Assembly: GCA_964057225.1 (NCBI GenBank)
Contig: OZ059898.1
Coordinates: forward strand, 13,789,767-13,853,766
Source of the DNA: Auanema rhodensis
Taxonomy: Eukaryota > Nematoda > Chromadorea > Rhabditida > Rhabditidae
Direction: 5' to 3'
Length of the DNA: 64,000 bases
The translations under genes were made by a program, and so were the position numbers. The notes under the pieces were generated by a model, which worked only from the letters and a program-made list of their open reading frames with translations, had not been told where the DNA came from and made no database searches. How positions within the stretch are numbered: the first letter of the stretch is position 1; each line of letters begins with the position of its first letter. This document shows positions 1 through 10,872 of the stretch, in pieces.

Positions 1-378
1 ACTTCTTGAGCTCAGGAACCGAATTTCTCTCTCTCAGAGCATTTCAGTTGTGCTCTTTATCTACATCTACCTACCTATATACATACATACATACAAACTA
101 CATATATAATATTTTCTTTCCATTGTTAGTTCTCTGACAATTTTCCTTACAAACATTTTTAATTATGCAATGGTTAGACTTTTCCTATTTCCGGAAAGTT
201 ATAATGTGTGTTAGCTCATTAAGTCAAGCCCATATAAATATGTGTATATTGTGATAGTTATGTGACTTATATACATTTTGGTACAATAGATTACATAATA
301 CTTTGTATTCGTACCTGTTTATTCGTTATCTTTCTTATTTCAATCCTCTGTTGTTCACTTCAAACTCTTTAAAAATGC

Positions 379-412
379 TCTCTCTTTCTTTCTTTCTCTC
401 TCTCTCTCTCCC
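379..412. repeat. CT-rich simple repeat
   Basis: Alternating CT/TTTC microsatellite tract, read directly from the sequence. It has no coding or structural role that I can see. Confidence 0.8.
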
Positions 413-1237
413 TCTTATTTTCTTCTTTCAGTCTTGTATCTCTCCTCTCTTCCACCCTTTCTTCTCCCATATACACCCTCTCTTTTTACTTGTAATGAAT
501 TATGTTTTTCATTCATTTTAATTTGTTTCTATTTCAAAGTATTTGTGTTCATGACTCTTTCAAATATATCTATATATATTATATAAATATATTTTAATAG
601 TCCATTATATATTTTTCAAATTTCATTAGCAGCCACACACATACATATACATACATACATGCAACTGTCGAAAGTATGATGTCAGCAAATTCTTATGTAT
701 CTTGTGAAATTACAATTGTATTTCTCAACAGCGTTTTACAGTGTCTCTTCGGAATTTTCGATAAATTATTATCATATTTCTTATCAATATGTGTTTTTTC
801 TAACAAATACATCAAATATGGAAGCAAACTAGATATTTATATCTCTGTTACAAATGCTAAAACAACAAGATAAAAGTATTGAAAGAGCTTAATTCAAATG
901 TCAAGTTATTCTAAAAAACCTCATAAAAGATATACAGATGTATCGTTGATTGCTAAACTGAAGGGAGAAGATCCGCCGGTCATATGGGAATCTGTCTGTT
1001 AAACAATTTCTTTTAAAAGGTCTTAGCATCCACCTTGGACTCAGTAATAGGTCATCACTAAGCTGTGAACATGGTCAGAGGACATACTACATTTATTACA
1101 GTTTACATCTATCAATAGAAAAAGAAAACAAGAAGAAAGGTATTGATAAAAGGGGGGCCTATTTGATTTTGGTTTTTTTTAATGATTTTTCACAGAGTGT
1201 GGAGATTTTCTGTTTTATAACCTATATATACATATAT

Positions 1238-1269
1238 ATTATTTTTATTATTATTATTATTATTATTAT
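1238..1269. repeat. ATT trinucleotide microsatellite
   Basis: Tandem ATT units in AT-rich noncoding DNA, followed about 260 bases later by an uninterrupted run of 12 G (1529-1540). Both are likely length-polymorphic. Confidence 0.8.
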
Positions 1270-3092
1270 GTGTACACGAATGCATAGAGGAAATAAATAA
1301 AAAGTCGAAAACCTCTACCACAGCTCCTATCTACCACCCGCTGTTGTACGTAGATGCTTGCCCAAGCGCCCACACATTCAAGCATAAGAGCTCATATGCT
1401 GTCGAATACAGCCTTAATTGCATTGTTGTTCAAATCGCAGAGCATAGCATAGTAAAGCTAGTCAGAATATAGAAAAAGAATAAATTCTGGAATAAAGAGC
1501 GAGTGATATTGAGAGAATGAGAAAGAGAGGGGGGGGGGGGTTGTAGATTTCAGTCTTTGTTGGGGGATTCATTGATAGAGTTTGTGCCAAATTCAAAAAA
1601 GAAGGTAAACTTATTGAAAGAAGATGAGGAAATATTTGTGTGTGCATGAAAGATTTTTGTTGTTTATGATTATGATTGTCTTCAAGTTTTTTCTTACAAT
1701 GATCAATAACTTTTTTTCATTCAAATATATAATTATTATTATGATTTTGGTCATATGTTAACAACGTGTTTCTCAATTTTTGGAAGATGTTACGTAATTT
1801 TTGACGCCGACCAAGCAGATCATTTCTAGTATGTATAGCATTTGAAGCGGTTGTGTTCACGAAAAGGACTTCTTCTTCATTCTGTATACTTGCTATATTG
1901 GCGAGAACGGTCAACGAGAGGTGAAACCTATGTATGTATATTGCTCTTAGCATGAACATGTGTACCGTGATCATTTCCTCGTGTTCTTCCTTCTAATTCA
2001 ACTTTCACTAGTTTTATTTCTTCTTCTTTTTCTTCTTCTTCACAACATATTCATGTTCGGGTGACAGCAAAGGCGTGAGTAAGCGCATCAAAGACAAACA
2101 ACATGCTCTTCGCCTCTTGACACCGTGTAAAACAGCTTGTTGCTCTTGCTGACCGTAGCCGAAGGGACCTTCTGTTTTCAACCGACCACCGTGCTCTCCA
2201 GCTGTTTCCGTTCTTCTCATCAGCTGCCGCACTTGTTTCCTTTTTTTTCAAGAGATTATTCAGAAATACAAGTGACCCTACTAATTTAGCGAGACATAGA
2301 AAAATAGTACTAATCCGCTTTTGAGATTTACTATTGGTAGCATGTTGGTTCTTCTGATGAGAGTTTGTAAGTATCAAGGTTATCTCTCATCTTTGAACTT
2401 TTGCCCATTTGTCAAGAAAAAGCTTGCTACTACATCAATGTAGTTTCTCTGTGACTGCAAAAGTTTTTCATCTTCTTTGCAAGCAATGTCTTCTCCTCTC
2501 CTTAGCCTAGTCTAACAGTCGGGATCGTATTTCTTTATGTATTTTCGGGACAAAACTGGGTCGTTTCTCACGATGTACCGGAATGCTAACTGTGACTTTT
2601 TGAATTCAAATAAAAACAGATGCTCTCATCTGATCTAATTGGATTCACCGCTTCTCATCTGGTTACTTTTTATGAAAAAATAATAAGTTTGGTAAAGTAA
2701 CTCGTATTAGCTCTAGATATCAAATTTTGGTTCATTTTTCAAGCCAGATTTCTGTTTTTTTCCGAATTTCGTACGAATTTGTAAGATGAATAGTGACGGA
2801 AGTTATTTTTTTCTTCAGAGCAAGAAAAAGAATGATCTGAGGGCTATATTGTAGCTCACGGAAAACTGGAGAGTAGAGAGAGAGTCTCGAATATTCAATG
2901 ACTGCTCGTCACGGTTGTTGCAGATGTCGTACTCATAGCCCAACTAGCAAAATATATAATTTGTTCAACATAAAATAAGAGCAAAAATAGATCAAAATGT
3001 TAAATAATTTGGGAATGAAAGTATAACTATCAAGTAAAAAGTATTTTTTTTGCGAGTTTACAGAAAAAAACAAACGCAAAGTTTATGATAAC

Positions 3093-3231
3093 CTGCTGTT
3101 AGAAAAACGGATGTTAAAGGCCATATGCTTCCGGCCCAAGACCATGTTCGGATAATGAAAAAGCATTTCGAGGATGACAGCTACGGGTGCATCCGCTTTT
3201 TCGGTTAAATCAAATACCGTTTGGCCTTTAA
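3093..3231 (-). CDS. possible orphan coding exon, unknown gene
   Basis: On the minus strand a TAG acceptor-like site is followed by about 45 stop-free codons and then CAG|GTTATC, a plausible donor. The predicted peptide includes the stretches TVFDLTEKADAPVAVILEML and MVLGRKHMAFNIRFSNS, which look protein-like and are encoded by DNA richer in GC than its surroundings. I do not recognise the family and no partner exons are evident nearby. The same segment also folds into nested stems, so a structured RNA or a mobile-element relic are alternatives. Weak call. Confidence 0.25.
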
Positions 3232-6200
3232 CTACTTAAGATGCCGCAATATGATGACGTATTCATTATCACACCCTACATGCTCTTTCCCAGAATGAAC
3301 TAGTGAAAGGATAGATAGTTCGCCTATTCTTTAGCGTCCTTTGTCTATCATAGATGGGCTAGTCCTTGTTTGTATCAGATTCCATTTTTTGAATAAAAAA
3401 AACTAAGACATAGTATAGTATAAGTTTACACTAGCTATGCTCATAGAATTGAGATATTGGTTAGATACCTGGAAGTTGCCTGTACCACCATCCCGGTACT
3501 GGTGAAATCGAGCGCGATACTCATCATACAAAGCCTTATGTGACTCAAGTAATACCTGTTACTCAGAATGATACTCACATATGCAACATCTACTACTCAT
3601 CGATATATGCGAACTAAAAAGTCTCATTTTAGTATAAAAAGCATGTGTCGCCGTGTTAGTGTCGTCGATAACGTTTTTATTTCATTATGTGAATGTGTCG
3701 TTAGGGTTGGCTGAGCTAAGCAAAACTGAAAGTAAGGAGCATCTCAGGGACTCACATCTGCAGAGTATAGTTCAAATCAAAAGAGGGACATTGAACATGC
3801 GATGGAATACTCTTAGTAGAAACATTAGAAACCCTTCACTTGACCATTTATGTCTTCTTCATCATCTAAGACACATTTTCTTTTCGTTGCGACCTCTTGT
3901 CATATTTCTTTTTTCTTTTATGTATGCTCATGTTGCTAGCCGCACAAATCTCGGAAGTAAAGAGGTCGTCGTTGAATGAACAGGAGATACGAGCATTCTA
4001 TATCCAGATAGACCTTCAATTTGTTAAAAAAGACCTTAGCGAGACACTACTAATCAGCATTTTCTTCTGAGAGATATAAGACGAACAAAGCATGGCTAAG
4101 AGGTCAGAATTGGCGAGAGAGAAGGAGCCAGAGCTGTCGCCGCTACCTCTCAAAAAGCGAAATAATAGAGAGAACAAGAAGAGTACGTGTTTGAAGTCCT
4201 TCAAAAGAATAACGTGGGAGAGGCAGTGCCGGTAGTCACAATGTATATTCTTGTTCAAGAGGGGGTTCCTAAAGATATTATCTGCATACCGCAGATGTAT
4301 CCGTAATTAGCCGGCTCGCAGCCTTTTACTCTTCCTCTCATTTGTTAGCTCATTATGTTTTTCATTCCTACCATGACTGATATGAAAAAGAACAACAGAT
4401 TGTGCCTACCGGCTGTTAGACGATGGACTCTCTCTCTCTGTCTCTCTACTTTCAATGAAAACTTGTAATGTCTATTCATCCAGGACCAATAAGCCGCATC
4501 ACCTGTTTCTCTAAACGGTCGAGACAAATCATATTACGAATAAGAAATAGTTCATTTTACAACCACATATGTGCTGCAGACACTTCATATATCGTATGTT
4601 GCCATGTTCGAAGTATGAGTTTTCAACTTTTCCATAAAAAGTTGTTGTTGGGTACGGTAGCATATGGCTTTAAAGTTGTTATATGTGCCAAGAATGACAG
4701 TTTACGATTATTATTAAACGGATGGGTTGCACTCATCCTGATTAGTCTTAACCGGTTACGCATACCTCTAAATCCGATATTGATGACGTCATTCCATTAA
4801 CTTAGAGAAAACTGGGGAGAAGACGATACAGCTGTAAACTGATGGAATAGGTGCACAGTAACATGCCTATAAACGGATGATGAATGAGAACGTGCTAATA
4901 CGATTGGTTGCATAGCTAGTGATGTCATTCCAACTACCGCAATCTCTCATCGTTTTTTTAACCAAATAAGGGGTTTTTTTTAACCATATAAAATAACTGT
5001 GAAAATTATTATATTTTGAAATCGGAGTTATAGATGCTATGTAATAAACTTATTTCAGATTGAAAGTAAGCTTGATGCCTGCTAATACGTGTTTTTAAAA
5101 TTTTTGATTGGTTATAGTTGGTTTACGTCATGTTTCATTGAAAACTTCGCTGTGTTTCTACACTCATGGATTAGATACATAAACTTATATATGGCATCAA
5201 ACATTATTAAATTAGTTCACAATACTTAATCTTTCATTTACTCTTCTTCCCACATTCACTAATCGCCTGTCATTTATGTATGCTCATAGAACACAGTTAA
5301 CCGACAAAGTTGAAAGCTGCTGCCTCTAGTTCATTTTCATTGAAGCCCGTCAAATCCATTTTCGAAACCACAAAAGATTGTCGTGGAACTAAGTTATAAG
5401 CAGCTACAACCTACCAGTCCGGCTGTTCGCGCTCATTCGATCACAGCAGGCGGCCCACCAATAACGTACTTCGAGACCAATTTAGGAGCTGTACCAGGCT
5501 CTCTCTTCCTACTAAAGGGGGACCACCAGGACCACCATCTCTACCGTAATCTAGCACTGACCGAATTTTGATTGACGACGAAAACGGAGTATGCAATAAC
5601 AAGCTTCTGCTTAGACTCCCTCCACAACACTCTCAATCGTTTGCTCTCTAGCTCTCTTCGAACTTGTTGATATTTTCATCTGTTTCTCTTTGGCAGCCGT
5701 CCTGGAGCGCTCGGGCCATGAACGACAAGAGCTGATGCCTTCCCGCGTCCTATGTGTCTAGCTCTATCCAATTTCTCTCTTTCTACACATTTTCGTTAAA
5801 GCAGTCTTTTGATTCAGGTTGGGGACTAACTATAAGGCAAAATAACGGTTAACGGTTGAGAAAAAAAAACAAAAAACTCTTTGTCGGCTGTTATCATCAA
5901 ACTCAAAGAGAATAATGCAATTGAATATTCATCATTTCCGATAATGAATGAAAGCAAAGAAGAAGCCACTTCTCACCAAAAACATCATGCCGACAGTTGC
6001 GTGTTCACAAGAGGCTAAAGGATAAGATAACTTCTTTGTACAAATAAAGAAGAAGGCATATTCCAACAGTAGACAGATAAAAAGGGAGAAGAGCACAACA
6101 GAGTTGCTGAGAGAAGCAAAGATAGGAAAAAGTGACACCACGCTTAGTTCGAGCCTATAGTGTTTGTGTACCTGACACACAGTGTAAGAGAACACATACA

Positions 6201-6706
6201 AACAAGCAGAAGACAATTTTCTTTGTTTCGTATACGATGTAGTCATTGATACCTCTGTCCTACATTCAACATACAAGCCGCTCTACAAGAAATAATAGAA
6301 CGTACTTTTGGGGATCTGACTGTAATTAACATAAACTTCATAACAAACCTTATGGAGGATAACCAAATCAAAGCTTACTATAGAAAACGTGAAATGATCA
6401 CGAAAACTGAAAATCATCTTTAACGCAACCGCCCTTTTCAATAATAAATTGAAAATGAACACTTCACAAATGAGCATATCACGAGACAGTTATATCAAGC
6501 AATTCATTTTCTTACTCAGGAACGGGACGAAATAACTATTAACTACCAAAAAAGGTTATATCCATAAATCCTATAATGCTTAAGATGTCATTATGCAACA
6601 TATTAAGCCACATCTTATGTTAACTACTAACAAAGCATTTTACATAGGTCGTACGACTTGCGAAGGTTAGTATTTCAAGCGTAATTTCATTTCCCAAGAT
6701 AGGAAC

Positions 6707-6785
6707 CCTAATTAGAGTCGGCTACCTTCGAAACTTGACCCACTGTTGTCACCAACAGGGGGTCCAGTCTCTCCTACTAATTAGG
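6707..6785. repeat. nested inverted repeat (foldback element)
   Basis: Outer arms CCTAATTAG (6707-6715) and CTAATTAGG (6777-6785) are exact reverse complements. Inside lies a second hairpin, GACCC-A-CTGTTG, loop TCAC, CAACAG-G-GGGTC (6737-6764), 11 pairs with one A/G mismatch. The surrounding 200 bases are GC-richer than the region. It could be a small foldback transposon remnant or the stem of a noncoding RNA. It lies 3' of eEF1B-delta (minus strand), about 200-290 bases beyond its stop codon. Confidence 0.5.
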
Positions 6786-6992
6786 CCTGCGCCATTGTTC
6801 GAAACTCTAAATTGCTAGACCCACAGGTCGAGCCAATTGCTCGAACGTAATCTCAACAGGCTAATCCTGCCAACCTTCGTTACCAAACTCCAGGACATCA
6901 ATAGTTACATTAGCAATTTAATGATTTATTTCAAAAAAATCTTCCTCAACAGAAAACAATAACAGTTGAGCAAACGTGCTAGTATCGTGTTT

Positions 6993-9900
6993 TTAGATCT
7001 TGTTGAAGGCAGCAATATCCACTGATTGTACCTGAAATGACAAATATATATTAACAATAGAAACATTTCTATCATTCAGAATTAGTCAAAATGGAAAAAA
7101 ATATTATTCATCGGGCTTATTGTATCACTTCTATGATATCAGCAGAGAATGCACCGTACAAGGCACGCAATCATCATTCACTACCTTAGTCACTATTCCT
7201 GATCAATTTTCTTTTATAAAGGGATCTTGAGTTTTTGAAGCCAAAAACAGTTAGAAGGTTTGTGAAAGAAAAGAACGAAGGTCAAAACTAATTTTTTATT
7301 CTAAGTTTGTTTATGGAAAACTATGACTTCGGTAATTAATTTTACACCGGGTGCCGCTAGCCAGCTGCATCTTCAAAAGAATCACGAATTATGCATAAAC
7401 GTCTATCCATACAAGGGTGCATCTATGACAGCCCCAACTGCACTGGCAAGAACAGGGATCAATGATTATGATGGAGGGGTTCCCACTGATTAGCATAATC
7501 CAAAACAAACATACTGCGGTAAGGCTTATTACAGCCTGAATCGGTTACATCAACAATGCCATCTAATTGCCAGCAAATGTGATGATGAGAGGTAAAAGAG
7601 ACGTTTCTTTTCCAGAGGACCGCTTCCGTGGCAACGTCTTATATACTAATGAGATGTTCAATCACAAGCCGCTGGGTTCATTATATCAGAAAACGGGGGA
7701 TTTAACAGAAAAATTCAAATAAGGGCCTTGAGCACCAACGTCAACACTTGAAAAAAGTGCACCAAGTCAATTTTCAGTAAAAACAACCTTGAAACCATGC
7801 GGCGCATCTTGGAAGATGATGTTGTCAAAAGAAAAACGCAGCAATTATGAATATGTGGATTGTTATAATGAAATGTTAATTATTGAATTTTTTTGTAGAT
7901 GACAACCCAGCCAACGCATATCTCAACATTTATGGGTATAATCCGCATAAGGGATTAAAAGCAGCATATCCCCCAACCATCGTAAAGTTACGCAATCGCA
8001 ATTGAATGATTAATGTCTCTGCATAATGATATAACATAAATGAGAAAAACTTACGTGATCTTCGAAATCACCGGTAATCTTCTCGATCAAATCGTCTACG
8101 GAAACCTTAAGATCCTCGATAACGCAAATAATCTGAAGCTTCTTGATTCCTGTAACAATTAAAACCGTTGGTGACTAATTCTTAAATGACATACCGTATC
8201 CAATAGGGATAAGTTTTCCACCTCCCCAGACAAGTCCGTCCATTTCGATTCCACGGACAAGTTGCTCCATTTCTTCAAGGCTAGTCTCATCATCCCATGG
8301 CTTGATATCAAGGATAACTGAGGACTTGGCGATTGGTCCTGGTTTCTTGGACTTCTTCTCGTTGTAAGCCTTCAAACGCTCCTCAACGATCTTCTTCTTT
8401 TCCTCATCTTCTTCCTCGTCTTCAGATCCGAAAAGATCGAAGTCATCGTCTTTCTCAGCTGGAGCAGCAGCGGCTGGAGCAGCGGCAGCGGAGGATGAGG
8501 TCTAAAAGTATTTTTTATCAAAAGAAAAGAAGATCAAAAAAGACACTTTATTATGTCAGAATTAGAGGTAAATTATTCCTCGTAATATAATCTACAATAC
8601 GTAAACGAAATTCGTCTTGTACATCATTACAAAAACGTTTGCCTATAGGAATCAAAGGCTGCCAAATCAGTCTATAGATTCGATTAGGAAGATAAGGTTC
8701 TGGACACATAGAACGAAGTTGTACTTCTTCAAAAATTCTAATAACCATTCCACCCGATAAAGAATGAATGAATTCAAAAATTGTTTTTTCTAAATCTTGG
8801 ATCAGATTGTCGGAACAATCAAATAAGAATGACACATCATGATAATAGTAGGGAAGAAAATTATAAAAATTAGAATGGCAACGCATAGGCGTAGTTAATT
8901 CTTCGAATGTAGGAGAAATTTTAGAAATTTTAAATTCTAAGCGCTGGGCGCAGCTATAATTGTTGAAACCTTTTTTAGTTTTTCGATAGCCTGAACTCTC
9001 ATAACCAGGAAAGTGTTCTGGAACCAAATTTGAAATTGATTTCAACTGTAAACCTTGCTCTGCAGCAAGATAAATAGATTGCCAACTGTCTTTTTTGTGA
9101 TTTGGTGGAGAGATGGTTTCTAAGTGTTCTTCCGAAGAAACACCAGATTGCCCTACAGCTAAAGATAGATGGAAAGATCCAGTTGATGATAAAATTGAGC
9201 GAACACTTTTGAAAATTCCAGAAGCTAATTTTTTACTTCTTAACAGATTTGTTTTACCACCCGGATGAGGAAAATTCATTATGATTAAGTCAAATTTATT
9301 GCGCCATTCAAGAGGAAGTTTGGTAGCATCTACACCGAAAAGCAAAGAAACATTGGAACATTTTCTAAGATTCGAAACAGTATCAGAAGCAGAATAACGG
9401 GTCAAAAACAACTCTTCTTCTTCTAAAACAGTAGCCGTAACATGGCCTGTTTTGAACAATCTTGAAAGCGCTAGAGAAAATGAAAGATTTCCGTCCCCCA
9501 AAATTAAGATAGATCGAGCTGATACGAAGAAAGACTGGAAAGTATACCCAAAATGTATAAAATATTAAAAAACCAACCTGAGAGAGCTTGAGGGACAACT
9601 GTTCGAACAACTTTTTGAGCTCGCTAAGCTCGTTCTTAATTTCTTTGTTCTCCTTTTTGAGTGAAGCAACTTCATTGAAAAGGGCGTCTGAAGAAAAATA
9701 GTTATTCAATGATAATGTAATCACTTAGTTCCTAAACACAGTCACACCAGTTAAGCACAACACTGACTAACACTTAATAAAAAAGAAAGCGCAACCAAAA
9801 AAGATAAAATTTTAAGCACAATATTAACCATTTGATCCTACAGAAATAGCTTGTCCAGCAAGCGCACTCTTTACAGTCTGCTGCGCATTTGCGATAGCGG

Positions 9901-10125
9901 ATTGAAGGGGATCAGACTTACGAGAATTTTCTAAAAAGGTCTCTCATTCCTCTCGGTACCACTAAAACTTTTCTTACCACAAGGTCCGCTAGATCCAGCT
10001 CCGGAAGCATTGCTGACGTTGCTGTAAACCTGCTTTCCACCGAAGAAAGCTTGGTCAGCAGCCTTGATAACAAGGCGAGATCCAAGGATCTTGGTAACTT
10101 CAGAGACGAGGCTTTCAACGGACAT
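6993..10125 (-). CDS. EEF1D: Elongation factor 1B delta (guanine nucleotide exchange subunit)
   Basis: Six exons read cleanly in phase: 10125-9978, 9930-9829, 9687-9578, 8501-8195, 8149-8055, 7031-6993, giving 266 residues, close to the animal family length. The start ATG gives [17 protein letters not shown], followed by the delta-type [13 protein letters not shown] segment. Exon 3 encodes a leucine-zipper coiled coil (about residues 84-120, [17 protein letters not shown]) that distinguishes delta from beta. Exon 4 has an Ala-rich hinge, the acidic [17 protein letters not shown] stretch and the start of the exchange domain ([12 protein letters not shown]). The last exon ends [10 protein letters not shown], the eEF1B C-terminus. 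It reloads eEF1A with GTP during translation. The exon 3-4 gap (1,076 bases) contains an FDXACB1-type coding exon on the same strand, and the final intron is also about 1 kb while the others are 43-140 bases. Confidence 0.93.
8547..8552 (-). terminator. AATAAA poly(A) signal overlapping the FDXACB1-like stop codon
   Basis: On the minus strand the coding exon ends ACA TAA TAAAG, so AATAAA (8552-8547) overlaps the TAA stop (8553-8551). About 45 bases further on is the TTTTAG acceptor of eEF1B-delta exon 4. Cleavage here would end the fusion transcript before the remaining eEF1B-delta exons. Confidence 0.65.
8551..9534 (-). CDS. FDXACB1: FDXACB1-like methyltransferase/FDX-ACB exon, alternative 3' exon of eEF1B-delta
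   Basis: A single 328-codon open exon. It opens [19 protein letters not shown], the SAM-binding glycine motif of the BMT5-like (DUF2431) Rossmann methyltransferases; FGVDATKLP and [13 protein letters not shown] match later motifs. The C-terminus (HDVSFLF..., [26 protein letters not shown]) is a ferredoxin-fold anticodon-binding domain, so the two-domain order is that of animal FDXACB1, though much shorter than the human protein. There is no ATG before the methyltransferase motif. The exon starts at a TTTCCAG acceptor in phase 0, only 43 bases after the phase-0 donor of eEF1B-delta exon 3, so splicing yields an in-frame fusion of the first 120 eEF1B-delta residues to 327 residues. The TAA stop is overlapped by AATAAA. 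Identity of the domains is firm; the fusion is inferred. Confidence 0.82.
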   Translation of the reverse strand, partial: SFFVSARSILILGDGNLSFSLALSRLFKTGHVTATVLEEEELFLTRYSASDTVSNLRKCSNVSLLFGVDATKLPLEWRNKFDLIIMNFPHPGGKTNLLRSKKLASGIFKSVRSILSSTGSFHLSLAVGQSGVSSEEHLETISPPNHKKDSWQSIYLAAEQGLQLKSISNLVPEHFPGYESSGYRKTKKGFNNYSCAQRLEFKISKISPTFEELTTPMRCHSNFYNFLPYYYHDVSFLFDCSDNLIQDLEKTIFEFIHSLSGGMVIRIFEEVQLRSMCPEPYLPNRIYRLIWQPLIPIGKRFCNDVQDEFRLRIVDYITRNNLPLILT

Positions 10126-10424
10126 GATTATTACCTAGCAATAACACTAACATTACTTTGAAATTAAAAATAACTAAAAATTTTAAAAAGAAAGAAAAGG
10201 AAAAATGTAAAAAAACGTTAAGTTAAAACTATTAATATTAGGTAAAAAAATTATATAATTAACAAGTATATATAACACAATTATCTCCAAAAAGAGAACC
10301 CTCTATCATGACAACCTGCCAAACTTTTTGATTGAATTTATAAGAAAAAATTTTAGGAAGAGTGTGCAGTTTATTGAATCGTCATAGGAGACAATTGCGA
10401 CAGACCTTTAATTTTTTGGTTTAT

Positions 10425-10731
10425 TTACACTGGTATCTTCAAATTGCTCGTATATATGCCATGGTTTAAAAAGTTTTGGATTATAAAACTTGATTTAAAA
10501 AAATGAAACTTTGATAATTCATTGTTATTATGAGAAAGTACAATATAACTTCTGGAAGCAACGTAGGAAGCATTAAATTCCTTATCAATAAATTTGAGAG
10601 GAGGCACTATAATATCATCAGATAAAAAAAGATAAATCCCCTCATCATCCTTCTAAGGAATCTCAGTTAATCTCATCGATTTCTGCTTCCTGGATTACTA
10701 GCTCATGCATGTTCCTCCTCATATTGGCCAT
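10425..10731 (-). CDS. small unknown protein, 86 residues
   Basis: Two exons: 10731-10699 (MANMRRNMHEL) and 10652-10425, joined in phase 0 over a 46-base GT...TTAG intron of the size usual in this window. The product contains DDEGIYLFLSDDIIVPP, then KEFNASYVASRSYIVLSHNN and ends NHGIYTSNLKIPV. There is no signal peptide or membrane segment. The stop codon is followed within two bases by AATAAA. I do not recognise the family. It is divergent from the LAPTM-like gene with 141 bases between the two ATGs. Support is the consistent splice, the poly(A) signal and promoter sharing; a false positive remains possible. Confidence 0.45.
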
Positions 10732-10872
10732 CATTTATAAATAAGCTTAAATTTCCTTTTTTTCTCACCAATTTTGTTATATATACCTTTCAATAGGTTG
10801 AATGATAATTAACTACTGTGATGTATCGTTTTTCTATTTTTATTTTTTAAATAAATCGAACATAAAAACAGA
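10732..10872. promoter_or_regulatory. divergent promoter region
   Basis: Only 141 bases separate the start codons of the small minus-strand gene and the LAPTM-like plus-strand gene. The interval is T/A-rich with no clear TATA box or repeated motif. Sharing is inferred from spacing alone. Confidence 0.35.

Larger units (their letters stand above)
1..6992. other. AT-rich stretch without a confident gene
   Basis: I see no recognisable protein family here. The stretch holds simple repeats (TACA-type near 64-100, CT-rich 379-412, ATT-type about 1238-1269, a run of 12 G at 1529-1540), several GC-richer islands (about 1320-1430, 2040-2240, 3110-3235, 5400-5560, 6690-6890), one possible minus-strand exon (3093-3231) and a strong foldback (6707-6785). 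Stop-free runs of about 110 codons exist near 3653-3979 and 4468-4800 on the plus strand, but neither resembles a known protein. It may be a large intron or the flank of a gene lying to the left, or old mobile-element remains; the sequence does not decide. Confidence 0.5.

Noticed and set aside
2200-2227. CTGATGAG...GAAAC on the minus strand, resembling a hammerhead ribozyme core
   Set aside because: The two conserved blocks are separated by only a few bases that cannot form stem II, and no flanking stems I/III with a cleavage site are visible. Chance match.
2014-2377. Open minus-strand frames of 72 and 108 codons in a GC-richer patch
   Set aside because: They are out of frame with each other, end in low-complexity Lys codons or lack a family resemblance, and have no consistent splice partners.
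3653-3979. Stop-free plus-strand run of about 109 codons
   Set aside because: It does not begin with ATG, resembles no protein, and has no supporting splice sites or neighbours.
4468-4800. 110-codon plus-strand ORF beginning with ATG
   Set aside because: The composition looks random and no domain, signal or splice context supports it.
5383-5571. GC-rich 62-codon ORF with SITAGGPPITYFE-like text, and collagen-like GGPGGPP on the reverse strand
   Set aside because: Neither strand gives a sustained repeat or partner exons; kept only as part of the noncoding description.
9383-9724. Frame reading from eEF1B-delta exon 3 straight through the 43-base intron
   Set aside because: It goes out of frame with the methyltransferase and soon loses similarity; the GT...AG intron explains it.
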